The position numbers and the translations under genes are program-made. This document shows positions 18,248 through 24,880 of a DNA stretch of 25,830 nt, in pieces. Source of the DNA: Lachnospiraceae bacterium UBA1760 (GTDB lineage Bacteria; Bacillota; Clostridia; Lachnospirales; Lachnospiraceae). Within the stretch, counting starts at the first letter, position 1. Each line of letters begins with the position of its first letter. The notes beneath the pieces were generated by a model. The model ran no database searches. It was not told where the DNA came from and saw only the letters and a program-made list of their open reading frames with translations. The DNA lies in assembly GCA_002314775.1 (NCBI GenBank), contig DCHE01000034.1, positions 43,560 through 69,389 on the forward strand, written 5' to 3'.

Positions 18248-18268
18248 ACGGCTTCAAACCGTATTATA
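18248..18268 (-). promoter_or_regulatory. Candidate secA promoter -10 and adjacent palindrome
   Basis: On the minus strand a perfect TATAAT (18268-18263) is followed directly by the near-palindrome ACGGTTTGAAGCCGT (18262-18248), which would fall at the transcription start. No good -35 is seen. The palindrome could be an operator or a leader hairpin; weak evidence. Confidence 0.35.
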
Positions 18269-18339
18269 TCGCAACCTATAATATAACATTAATATACCCT
18301 TTACGCAAGTAAAACCCTTATTTTTCAAGGATATTTAAT

Positions 18340-18371
18340 AAACCCCGGGTACAAGTCTGCACCCGGGGTTT
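18340..18371 (-). terminator. Terminator of hpf
   Basis: AAACCCCGGGT (18340-18350) pairs exactly with ACCCGGGGTTT (18361-18371) around a 10-base loop. Read on the minus strand it follows the hpf stop by 24 bases and is followed by TATTAAATAT, a modest U-tract. Confidence 0.8.
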
Positions 18372-18394
18372 AGTTTATAGGTTTCGATATTTAT

Positions 18395-18922
18395 TTAAAA
18401 TTCCGGCTCAATGAGTCCGTAAGTATTGCCCTTTCTCTTATATACGACGTTAACCTCGTCTGTCTCAGCGTTTCTAAATACGTAGAAGTTATGTCCAAGA
18501 AGCTCCATCTGTACACATGCATCCTCAGGATACATAGGCTTTACAGCGAATCTCTTACTCTTAATAATCTTAATCTCCTCATCGTCATCATCTTCCTCCT
18601 CAATAAACTGATCCTGGAAGTATGCTGCATCCTGCTCCTGATCAATGAGCTTCTTCTTGTATCTTGTAACCTGTCTTTCAATTACTTCTACAACCATATC
18701 GATTGAAACGTACATATCATCGCTAACCTGCTCAGCTCTAATGATATGTCCCTTCATTGGGATTGTAACCTCAATCTTCTGTCTTTCCTTCTCTACACTA
18801 AATGTAACCTGAATATTTGTATCTTCAGCGAAGAATTTCTCTAACCTCCCAAGCTTCTCGTAAATCGCTGACTTAAGTCCCTCTGTAACATCGATGTTTT
18901 TTCCACTAATAATATAATTCAT
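18395..18922 (-). CDS. hpf: Ribosome hibernation promoting factor, long form
   Basis: The 175-aa length, the N-terminal HPF/YfiA fold (MNYIISGKNIDVTEGLKSAI, about 1-100), an acidic linker (EEEDDDDEE, about 108-116) and a C-terminal dimerisation domain (about 120-175, MEEL-type region KPMYPEDACVQMELLGHNFYVF) mark the long form. This form dimerises 70S ribosomes into inactive 100S particles in starvation. AAGGAG is 9 bases before the ATG. It has its own strong promoter (19028-19056) and terminator, so it is transcribed separately from secA. Confidence 0.96.
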   Translation of the reverse strand: MNYIISGKNIDVTEGLKSAIYEKLGRLEKFFAEDTNIQVTFSVEKERQKIEVTIPMKGHIIRAEQVSDDMYVSIDMVVEVIERQVTRYKKKLIDQEQDAAYFQDQFIEEEDDDDEEIKIIKSKRFAVKPMYPEDACVQMELLGHNFYVFRNAETDEVNVVYKRKGNTYGLIEPEF

Positions 18923-19027
18923 AATGTCTCACTCCTTCTCGGTAAAGTACACACCCCAAAGGAAATCAATAGATTCCAATTTGTAATTAAATTTCTAAGT
19001 AAATTCCCTCTCGGGAAGTGTAAATTT

Positions 19028-19056
19028 ATTATAGCACATCCTAATAAATCTATCAA
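19028..19056 (-). promoter_or_regulatory. Sigma-A promoter of hpf
   Basis: On the minus strand TTGATA (19056-19051), a 17-base spacer and TATAAT (19033-19028) give a near-consensus vegetative promoter. The leader of about 100 bases contains a TTCCC-GAGA-GGGAA mini-hairpin (19004-19017). Confidence 0.75.
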
Positions 19057-19539
19057 TAAGAGAATTAATTTATTTTTGTCAGACAATTATTAATTTTTTA
19101 TGAAATTTTCTCAACTATTATCCGTCTATTCTGGAAATATATCCTGATTTCTGTCAAGCTTTTTAATATTTTCGTAATAATTAACAATATTTTTCTTTTG
19201 ACGATCTGAAAATACACCTTTTTATGCATTTCTAATTCCTGTTGATAATGTTGATAACTTTGTTAATAACCTATAAAATCAAGCTTTTTGATATATGACG
19301 GATGTTAACAACTTTGCATCCGCTGCATATTATGCAAGTGTAAACCATATGTTTGTTGTGCACATTGCACAAATTAGCAATTATCTGACACTTTATTTGT
19401 CAAAAATACTGCTTTATTCGTCAAAACGTTACCAAATATCTACGTATATAATGCTTTTGCCCATTTTATAGTTATCAACACACTTTTCCAACCAATCCTA
19501 TTTTCAGGACAAAAAAAGGGTAATAAAAGGTATGCGTGA
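19057..19539. other. Gene-free stretch upstream of the hpf promoter
   Basis: About 480 AT-rich bases with no plausible gene. It holds several small ordered elements: the direct repeat CTTTATT(T/C)GTCAAAA at 19391-19405 and 19412-19426 (21 bases apart), palindromes TGCATATTATGCA (19324-19336) and TTGTGC-ACATT-GCACAA (19356-19372), and clustered GTTGATAA/GTTATCAAC words at about 19241-19265 and 19470. The purpose is unknown: a regulatory region or small RNA is possible. Confidence 0.5.
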
Positions 19540-19603
19540 GGTAGCGTCAACCTTTTTTACAAAAAAGAATAGCGCCAACCTTTTATGTAAGGTTGACGCT
19601 ACC
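19540..19603 (-). terminator. Terminator of the NlpC/P60 gene, with a duplicated arm
   Basis: Read on the minus strand, AGCGTCAACCTT pairs with AAGGTTGGCGCT (12 bp with one G-U) around a 6-base loop, followed by ATTCTTTTTTG. A second copy of the descending arm, AAGGTTGACGCTACC, follows (19554-19540) and is an even longer exact match (15 bases) to the ascending arm (19603-19589). The terminator starts inside or directly at the stop of the hydrolase gene. Confidence 0.85.
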
Positions 19604-19606
19604 TAA

Positions 19607-21160
19607 TTAGTCGATAAGTCTTACGCACTTAACTGGCTGACGATATGTATAGTTTGAAATCTTAATTCCTGATGATGGAGATGATGCATGTACTACCTGA
19701 CCATTTCCGATGTAGATTGTTACATGGTTAATTCCACCGTTCTTTGCGTAGAAGATAAGATCTCCTGGCTGAGCCTGTGAAACTGGAACCTCTTTTCCGT
19801 AATTTGCCTGTAAATGAGCTGAGTGAGGAAGCTTTACGCCCCACTTTCTATATATAAGCATTGTAAATCCTGAACAGTCAGTTCCATTTGTAAGGCTGTT
19901 ACCACCATATACGTATCTGTTACCAACAAACTGAAGTGCATACTTTACTAAATCCTGCTTTGACTTTGAAGCTGGCTCCTCGTAGGTCTTCTCTGTTGCT
20001 GCCTCTGTCTCTGATTCAGTCTTCTTTTCTGTCTTCTTTTCTGTTGCCTTCTCTGTTGTAGTCTCAGTCTTCTTCTCAGTCTTCTTTTCAGTTGTCTTTT
20101 CAGTTGTCTTTTCTGTCTTCTTTTCAGTTGTCTTCTCTGTTGTAGCTTCAGTCTTCTTCTCAACAGCCTTTGCTGTCTTTGTCTTGTAGCTGATTGTGAT
20201 GTAAGCGTTGTTTACATAACCATCGAAGGATTCGTCAAACTCAATCTTTGTCCAAACCTTACCGATGTTGATTATCTCGTACTGCTCTCCCTTTGGTGCA
20301 AGAGATACAACCTTACTTGTGTCACTTGCTTCTTCTCTTACTCTAAGTCCTGAAGCATTGATAACTGCAACCTGTCCAAGGCCGTTATTCTTAGCCCACT
20401 TTGCAGCATCCTTTCCAAATACAAGGTACTCTGTCTTAACATATCCCTTTACTTTACCGGATACGATAAGTGTCCACTCAGAACCCTTGTCCTTTACAGT
20501 ACAAAGACCACCCTGTGGAATTGTACCAACCTTTTCAGAATTTGCATCTGCCTTGCTTCTAATATTAAGAGATGAAGGAGTTGAAATAGCCTTACCGCTG
20601 AAGTTATCATATGTAACGCTTACTGATGAGCTTGTCTTCTCAGTTGCTTTTTCTGTGGCTTTCTCTGTCTTCTTTTCAGTTGCCTTCTCAGTAGTAGCCT
20701 CTGTCTTTTTCTCAGTTGCCTTCTCAGTAGTAGCCTCTGTCTTCTTCTCAGTTGCCTTCTCAGTTACTTTTTCTGTAGTCTTCTCTTCTTTATTCTCAGT
20801 AGTTGTCTCCTCGGATACCTGCTCCTCAGCCTCGGATACCTCCTCAGAAGCTGCACCTGCTGCATCCTGCTCGCCAGCTTCCACAACTGATGGTACTTCT
20901 TCTTCTGTATCGTTGAAGCTTACCTGAACTATCTCCTTGTCCTCCGATATATCAGGTGTGAGATTCGAGATTGCAACAACGTCGTTGGTGCTCTGCTTCT
21001 CCTCGATATATCTTTCTACTGCTGAAGAAATTCCTACGCTTGAATCATCATATACTTTATTATCTTTAACGTCAGTACCTGCCGCACACACATTAAGTGT
21101 ACCGATAAACAGACTTGCTGATGTAAGTAATGCGATCCACTTTTTTGATGGTTTGAACAT
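19607..21160 (-). CDS. Secreted SH3-NlpC/P60 peptidoglycan hydrolase with Thr/Glu/Lys linkers
   Basis: A 517-aa cell-wall hydrolase, probably a gamma-D-Glu-diamino acid endopeptidase. Order: signal peptide (1-26, WIALLTSASLFIGTLNVCAA), acidic region, TEKATEKK-type linker (about 124-175), SH3b domain 1 (about 190-249), SH3b domain 2 (about 262-325), second linker (about 333-392), NlpC/P60 domain (about 400-517). The catalytic Cys is in TDCSGF (C429), the His in NHVTIYIG (H479) and the third polar residue in VVHASS (H491). The SH3b domains should bind the wall; the linkers are extended spacers. AGGAGG lies 9 bases before the ATG. Upstream WalR-like boxes suggest control by the WalRK cell-wall system. 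Confidence 0.95.
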   Translation of the reverse strand: MFKPSKKWIALLTSASLFIGTLNVCAAGTDVKDNKVYDDSSVGISSAVERYIEEKQSTNDVVAISNLTPDISEDKEIVQVSFNDTEEEVPSVVEAGEQDAAGAASEEVSEAEEQVSEETTTENKEEKTTEKVTEKATEKKTEATTEKATEKKTEATTEKATEKKTEKATEKATEKTSSSVSVTYDNFSGKAISTPSSLNIRSKADANSEKVGTIPQGGLCTVKDKGSEWTLIVSGKVKGYVKTEYLVFGKDAAKWAKNNGLGQVAVINASGLRVREEASDTSKVVSLAPKGEQYEIINIGKVWTKIEFDESFDGYVNNAYITISYKTKTAKAVEKKTEATTEKTTEKKTEKTTEKTTEKKTEKKTETTTEKATEKKTEKKTESETEAATEKTYEEPASKSKQDLVKYALQFVGNRYVYGGNSLTNGTDCSGFTMLIYRKWGVKLPHSAHLQANYGKEVPVSQAQPGDLIFYAKNGGINHVTIYIGNGQVVHASSPSSGIKISNYTYRQPVKCVRLID

Positions 21161-21221
21161 TTACAATAACCTCCTAAAAACATGCTCAAAATGAGCGCCT
21201 TTAATAAACAAAGATGAAACT

Positions 21222-21238
21222 ATTACAAAATTGTTACA
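21222..21238 (-). promoter_or_regulatory. WalR-like box before the NlpC/P60 gene
   Basis: On the minus strand TGTAAC-AATTT-TGTAAT exactly fits the WalR consensus TGTWAH-N5-TGTWAH. It lies 61 bases before the hydrolase start. A possible weak promoter (TTGTAA, 16 bases, TATTAA) overlaps the second half-site. WalR sites are known at autolysin genes, which supports the match. Confidence 0.6.
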
Positions 21239-21390
21239 TCTTTTGTTAAGTCGATTATAGCAACATGGTATATATTTGTCAACATAACATTTTATAAACT
21301 TATTAAGAAATTGTTAATATTTGTTGAGAAATCAACATTTTTTATTAATTACGCCACTCTTATTACCCAAAAAATTGCCTCTTTTTTAAT

Positions 21391-21418
21391 TGTTACATAA
21401 TTGTAATAATTTTGTAAT
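21391..21418 (+). promoter_or_regulatory. Three tandem WalR-like half-sites
   Basis: TGTTAC (21391-21396), TGTAAT (21402-21407) and TGTAAT (21413-21418) lie in one orientation at an exact 11-base period, each fitting TGTWAH with 5-base spacers. The site lies in the 437-base divergent region between the hydrolase and tsaC, which has no other gene. AT-richness raises the chance of random matches; the period argues against chance. Confidence 0.5.
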
Positions 21419-21597
21419 ATTTATTTTCATATACAGTATTTTGTATATTTTATTATTTGAAATACAAAATAGACATTTGCAAATTATTGGTGTAATATAC
21501 TAGATAAATGGGCTAAACCTAAAAATTTATATTTTTTATCAAATTTTTAAGTTTATTACAAATTTTTACAATAATAAGTGATTAAGAAGTGGTTAAA

Positions 21598-22665
21598 ATG
21601 TTAAAAAAGTATGACACAATCTACAAAAGTACCAGTGAAACTGGAGCAATTTCTGAGGCTGCCGAGATTCTTAAGGAAGGCGGTCTTGTAGCATTTCCGA
21701 CTGAGACGGTTTATGGTCTTGGTGCTGACGCACTTAACAGCGATGCCGCATCTAAGATTTACGCTGCGAAGGGCAGACCCTCTGACAATCCGCTCATCGT
21801 CCACATAGCAGACAAAAATGACGTGTATAAGCTTGCGAGTGAGGTACCTGAGTGCGCTAAGATCCTTATGGAAGCCTTTTGGCCTGGTCCCCTCACACTT
21901 ATCTTTAAGAAGAAGGAGATAGTTCCTGACGGCACAACAGGAGGTCTTTCCACCGTTGCAGTCAGAATGCCTTCGCACCCTGACGCTATGGCTTTAATCA
22001 AAAAGAGCGGAGTCTTCATAGCTGCTCCCTCTGCAAATACCTCCGGTCGTCCTTCTCCAACTGCTGCCGAGCATGTTCTTGAGGATATGAACGGCAGAAT
22101 TGATATGATACTCGACGGTGGCGCAGTTGGAATCGGCATTGAATCTACAATAGTTGATACAACCTCATCTGTTCCCACGATTCTTCGTCCCGGCTTCATC
22201 ACAAGGTCGATGCTTGAATCACAGGTTGGCCAGGTCGAATTTGACAAGGCTCTCTTCATCCAGGACCCATCAGTAAAACCAAAGGCTCCAGGAATGAAAT
22301 ATACGCATTATGCTCCATCAGGCGAGCTTAGTATCGTGGAATCTGAGACTACTCCAGGCAAGGTTACAGACTCTGTCATTGACACAATTAATAATCTTGT
22401 TTTGTCACATGAGGCTAAGGGTGAAAAGGTTGCGGTTCTGGCAACCGGAGATACAAGTCCTCTATATAAATGCAAAAATATCATTCTCTTAAGCGATACC
22501 GATGATGATATTACGGTTGCACAAAGACTATATGGTGCATTAAGAGAGTGTGACAGAGTTGGTGCAGACTATATTTACAGCGAGTCATTTTCTGGGGATG
22601 AGCTGGGAGGTGCCATAATGAACCGTCTTATTAAGGCGGCTGGACATAGGATTATAAAGGTTTAA
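21598..22665 (+). CDS. tsaC: L-threonylcarbamoyladenylate synthase (Sua5/YwlC type)
   Basis: Makes threonylcarbamoyl-AMP from threonine, bicarbonate and ATP for the t6A37 modification of ANN-decoding tRNAs. The N-terminal YrdC domain (about 10-205) has FPTETVYGLGADA, the KGRPSDNPL motif and APSANTSGRPSPT. A C-terminal Sua5 domain (about 230-355) follows, joined by PGMKYTHYAP, making this the two-domain type. A GTG at 21589 is in frame, but ATG at 21598 is preceded by AAGAAGTGG at better spacing, giving 355 aa; this start choice is moderate. rpiB follows, as near ywlC in Bacillus. Confidence 0.95.
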   Translation: MLKKYDTIYKSTSETGAISEAAEILKEGGLVAFPTETVYGLGADALNSDAASKIYAAKGRPSDNPLIVHIADKNDVYKLASEVPECAKILMEAFWPGPLTLIFKKKEIVPDGTTGGLSTVAVRMPSHPDAMALIKKSGVFIAAPSANTSGRPSPTAAEHVLEDMNGRIDMILDGGAVGIGIESTIVDTTSSVPTILRPGFITRSMLESQVGQVEFDKALFIQDPSVKPKAPGMKYTHYAPSGELSIVESETTPGKVTDSVIDTINNLVLSHEAKGEKVAVLATGDTSPLYKCKNIILLSDTDDDITVAQRLYGALRECDRVGADYIYSESFSGDELGGAIMNRLIKAAGHRIIKV

Positions 22666-22670
22666 GGCTA

Positions 22671-22739
22671 ATATTTCTTTGCTATGAATATTTCTTTACT
22701 ATGAATATTTCTTTACTATGGAATATTTGCTTGGTATAG
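22671..22739 (+). repeat. Tandem 17-bp repeat, four units
   Basis: Units ATATTTCTTTGCTATGA (22671-22687), ATATTTCTTTACTATGA (22688-22704), the same with one added G (22705-22722) and a diverged ATATTTGCTTGGTATAG (22723-22739). They fill the gap between tsaC and rpiB. The last unit supplies TATAGT, so the array may overlap the rpiB promoter. Confidence 0.85.
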
Positions 22740-22777
22740 TATATATTATTAATGAACACATTTTATAGAAAGGTTTA

Positions 22778-23215
22778 GTGAATACAATGAAAATAGCAAT
22801 TGGATGCGATCACGGCGGATTCGAGCTTAAGGCTCTTGTAATTAATCATCTTGAGAAGAGAGGCATCGAGGTAATCGATAAGGGTACCTACAGCACTGCT
22901 TCCTGCGACTACCCAGTTTACGCAAAGGCAGTTACTGCTGAGGTAGCCGGCAAAAATGTGGACCTTGGAATTCTTATCTGTGGAACAGGTATCGGAATGT
23001 CTATGTGTGCTAACAAGGAGGAGGGTATTCGTGCAGCTCTTTGCCATGATATCTTCTCTGCGAAGGCTACAAGAGAGCACAACAATGCAAATATTCTCTG
23101 TATGGGTGCTAGAGTAGTCGGACCTGGTCTTGCTCTTATGATAGTTGATGACTTTATCGATACTCCTTTTTCAAATGATGAGCGTCACATCAGAAGAATC
23201 GAGATGTTCTCTTAA
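22778..23215 (+). CDS. rpiB: Ribose-5-phosphate isomerase B / sugar-phosphate isomerase
   Basis: Interconverts ribose 5-phosphate and ribulose 5-phosphate in the pentose phosphate pathway; related enzymes handle allose or galactose 6-phosphate. The full family length (145 aa) carries KIAIGCDHGGFELK, the active-site ILICGTGIGMSMCANK with its Cys, and EHNNANILCMGARVVG. GTG at 22778 is 4 bases from GAAAGG, while ATG at 22787, three codons in, gives the typical family N-terminus MKIAIGCDHGG but a 13-base gap; either may be the true start. Confidence 0.96.
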   Translation: MNTMKIAIGCDHGGFELKALVINHLEKRGIEVIDKGTYSTASCDYPVYAKAVTAEVAGKNVDLGILICGTGIGMSMCANKEEGIRAALCHDIFSAKATREHNNANILCMGARVVGPGLALMIVDDFIDTPFSNDERHIRRIEMFS

Positions 23216-23223
23216 AATTGATT

Positions 23224-23288
23224 AAAAAATGCCAGTCAAAACGGCATACACAGCTATGTGTACTCGTTTTGACTGGCATTCTTTTTTT
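23224..23288. terminator. Bidirectional terminator between rpiB and pflA
   Basis: AATGCCAGTCAAAACG (23228-23243) pairs exactly with CGTTTTGACTGGCATT (23265-23280), followed by seven T (23282-23288) and preceded by six A (23224-23229). A second stem TACACA-GCTA-TGTGTA (23247-23262) caps it. It lies between convergent genes and works in both directions. Confidence 0.95.
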
Positions 23289-23326
23289 CTCCAAAATAAT
23301 ACTTGGCCTTATTTTAAGCGATAGTC

Positions 23327-24103
23327 CTATCTGTCGATATACTTTCCTTCTGCTCTTAGCTTGTCTCGCTCAACCTTCATCGCCTTGAGAATTACGTCTC
23401 TTGCCCACTGGCCATCTGAGGTCTCGAGTGGCTTGGTATCTGCAAGAACATAATCCATTCCCATCTCCTTATACTTCTTCTTTGCCATATCGTGATATGG
23501 AAGAATATCAAGACCTTTTACATTATGGAACTGTGCAATGTAGGTTCCAAGTCTTACAAGTAATTCCTCCTTGAAGGTGATATCTGGTACGATTACATGT
23601 CTTATCCAGACCTTAACATCCTTCTCATCAAGGAAATGTAAAAAGTCGAGAATGTTATCGATTGGCTGCGCAGTGAGCGCCTTATGTCCCTCTGGGTCGA
23701 TATGCTTTATATCAAGAAGGACTAAGTCTGTAAGACTAGCAAGCTTCTCATACTTTGCGTAAATCTCTGGAACATTTCTTCTGAACATAATTCCAGATGT
23801 ATCAAGACAGGTATGAATTCCTTTTTTCTTTGCCTTCTCAAAGAGCTCAAGCAAAAAGTCAATCTGTGTAAGTGGCTCACCACCAGTTACGGTAATTCCA
23901 CCATTTGCGAGAAATGGCGCGATGCTGTCGTAATCCTTTAAAATTTCATCAACTGTCATCTCTGTACCGCCAACTGGAGTCCAGGTATCTGGATTGTGAC
24001 AATATAGACATCTCATAGGACAGCCCTTTACAAATATTACATATCGTGTTCCTGGTCCGTCAACCGTTCCACCCTTAACTATTGAATGAATATTTCCGTT
24101 CAT
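23327..24103 (-). CDS. pflA: Pyruvate formate-lyase activating enzyme (radical SAM)
   Basis: Uses S-adenosylmethionine and a 4Fe-4S cluster to place the glycyl radical on PFL. The cluster motif is KGCPMRCLYCHNPDTW (C-x3-C-x2-C, near residue 29-36), followed by GGITVTGGEPL for SAM binding. At 258 aa it is full length. AGAGGTG precedes the ATG. It lies 254 bases after the glycyl-radical subunit gene, beyond a terminator, so it likely has its own expression. Its natural target here should be Gly54 of the separate 79-residue protein. Confidence 0.97.
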   Translation of the reverse strand: MNGNIHSIVKGGTVDGPGTRYVIFVKGCPMRCLYCHNPDTWTPVGGTEMTVDEILKDYDSIAPFLANGGITVTGGEPLTQIDFLLELFEKAKKKGIHTCLDTSGIMFRRNVPEIYAKYEKLASLTDLVLLDIKHIDPEGHKALTAQPIDNILDFLHFLDEKDVKVWIRHVIVPDITFKEELLVRLGTYIAQFHNVKGLDILPYHDMAKKKYKEMGMDYVLADTKPLETSDGQWARDVILKAMKVERDKLRAEGKYIDR

Positions 24104-24235
24104 TTATATACACCTCTTTTTAAGATAAAATTAGCATTCTCATACTGCCCTTATTCTACCACAAATACATCTGCTTTTCACTAAATATATCTTACAAATT
24201 CATATAATCGAGCAGGCAGGACTGAATTCCCCCTG

Positions 24236-24294
24236 ATTACCCGCGAGCCTCACGTCCGTAAGGACAAATTTCATATGTAAGGCTCTATGGTAAT
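24236..24294 (-). ncRNA. Structured element upstream of pflA, unknown class
   Basis: ATTACC (24236-24241) pairs with GGTAAT (24289-24294). After a symmetric 3x3 internal loop, GAGCCT (24245-24250) pairs with AGGCTC (24280-24285). Inside, GTCC-GTAA-GGAC (24254-24265) forms a tetraloop hairpin. It starts just after the terminator of the PFL subunit operon and lies 133 bases before pflA, so it may be a leader element of pflA or a small RNA. I do not match it to a known riboswitch. Confidence 0.4.
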
Positions 24295-24330
24295 AAAAAG
24301 GAGCCAGGAAGCATAATGCTTCTTGGCTCC
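24295..24330 (-). terminator. Terminator of the split PFL operon
   Basis: GGAGCCAGGAAGCAT (24300-24314) pairs with ATGCTTCTTGGCTCC (24316-24330), with one mismatch and a tight loop. Read on the minus strand it is followed by TTTTTATTA. It is 28 bases after the stop of the glycyl-radical subunit gene. Confidence 0.93.
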
Positions 24331-24357
24331 CGATTAACGTTGTCAAATAATCCAGGA

Positions 24358-24597
24358 TTAGATTGACTCGTGGAATGTTCTTGAGATAACGTCTCTCTGC
24401 TGCTCAGCTGTTAACTTAACGAAGTTTACAGCGTATCCTGATACACGGATTGTGAGCTGTGGATAGTTCTCTGGATGCTCCATAGCGTCCATAAGAGTCT
24501 CTCTGTTGTATACGTTAACGTTAAGATGATGACCACCCTTTGTTACATAGCCATCTAACATCTGTACTAAGTTATCTACCTGTGCTGTACTAGCCAT
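24358..24597 (-). CDS. Free-standing glycyl-radical domain of pyruvate formate-lyase
   Basis: 79 aa that correspond to the C-terminal end of PFL. It contains GGHHLNVNVYNRETLMDAM, PQLTIRVSGYAVNF and the PFL terminal TAEQQRDVISRTFHESI. The radical-bearing Gly is G54 in RVSGY. It is therefore a separate radical subunit, comparable in concept to E. coli GrcA/YfiD, a spare part for oxygen-cleaved PFL. Here it cannot be a spare, as the PFL core upstream has no radical domain of its own. TAGGAGGAT precedes the ATG by 8 bases, one of the best ribosome sites in the window. Its frame differs from the PFL core frame, so readthrough cannot fuse them; sequence error is unlikely given two independent ribosome sites and a gene between. 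Confidence 0.93.
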   Translation of the reverse strand: MASTAQVDNLVQMLDGYVTKGGHHLNVNVYNRETLMDAMEHPENYPQLTIRVSGYAVNFVKLTAEQQRDVISRTFHESI

Positions 24598-24649
24598 TTT
24601 AGTAAATCCTCCTAAATTCTAAATAATCATTCAAATATCGTACCCGCTC

Positions 24650-24865
24650 TTAGCTGTTCGCTGTGTCGAGGTCGTCAACGCCTTCCATAAGTGTTGGCAC
24701 TGAACATGCAAGGTCACCCTTTGCACAGTCGATGCAACCCATAGTTTCAACTGACTTTCCCTCTTTTTCAGGGTCCACGGACACGTTGATGTGTCCGGTT
24801 CCCTTCTCGACCATATTATCAAGCATAGCTACGATATCATCTACATTGCTTAATTTATCGTCCAT
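24650..24865 (-). CDS. Small Cys-motif protein resembling the start of the glycyl-radical domain
   Basis: 71 aa, no named family recognised. Residues 8-30 (VDDIVAMLDNMVEKGTGHINVSV) match residues 7-29 of the downstream radical subunit at 13 of 23 positions. After HINVSV the sequence diverges: it lacks the RVSGY loop and instead has GCIDCAKGDLACS, that is C44-x2-C47-x6-C54, then an acidic tail. TAGGAGAT is 5 bases before its ATG, which is 15 bases after the PFL-core stop and in the same frame. It may derive from a first copy of the radical domain that decayed and was reused. A role as docking competitor, chaperone or redox/metal-responsive regulator of PFL is inference only. Confidence 0.85.
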   Translation of the reverse strand: MDDKLSNVDDIVAMLDNMVEKGTGHINVSVDPEKEGKSVETMGCIDCAKGDLACSVPTLMEGVDDLDTANS

Positions 24866-24880
24866 TTTATCTCCTATATT

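Noticed and set aside
19241..19480. Cluster of GTTGATAA/TTATCAACA words as DnaA boxes or a replication origin
   Set aside because: The words deviate from the TTATCCACA consensus, and no dnaA, dnaN, gyrB or rpmH genes are present.
20265..20927. 220-codon plus-strand open frame across the NlpC/P60 gene
   Set aside because: It is the antisense of the SH3 and TEK repeat region; its SVAFSVFF repeats mirror the repeats and there is no ribosome site or homology.
21759..22259. 166-codon minus-strand open frame inside tsaC
   Set aside because: Antisense of a clear, conserved tsaC coding region.
24631..24822. Alternative frame that might restore the missing radical domain by a frameshift
   Set aside because: Its translation has no similarity to the glycyl-radical domain, so the 71-aa gene is not a simple frameshifted domain.
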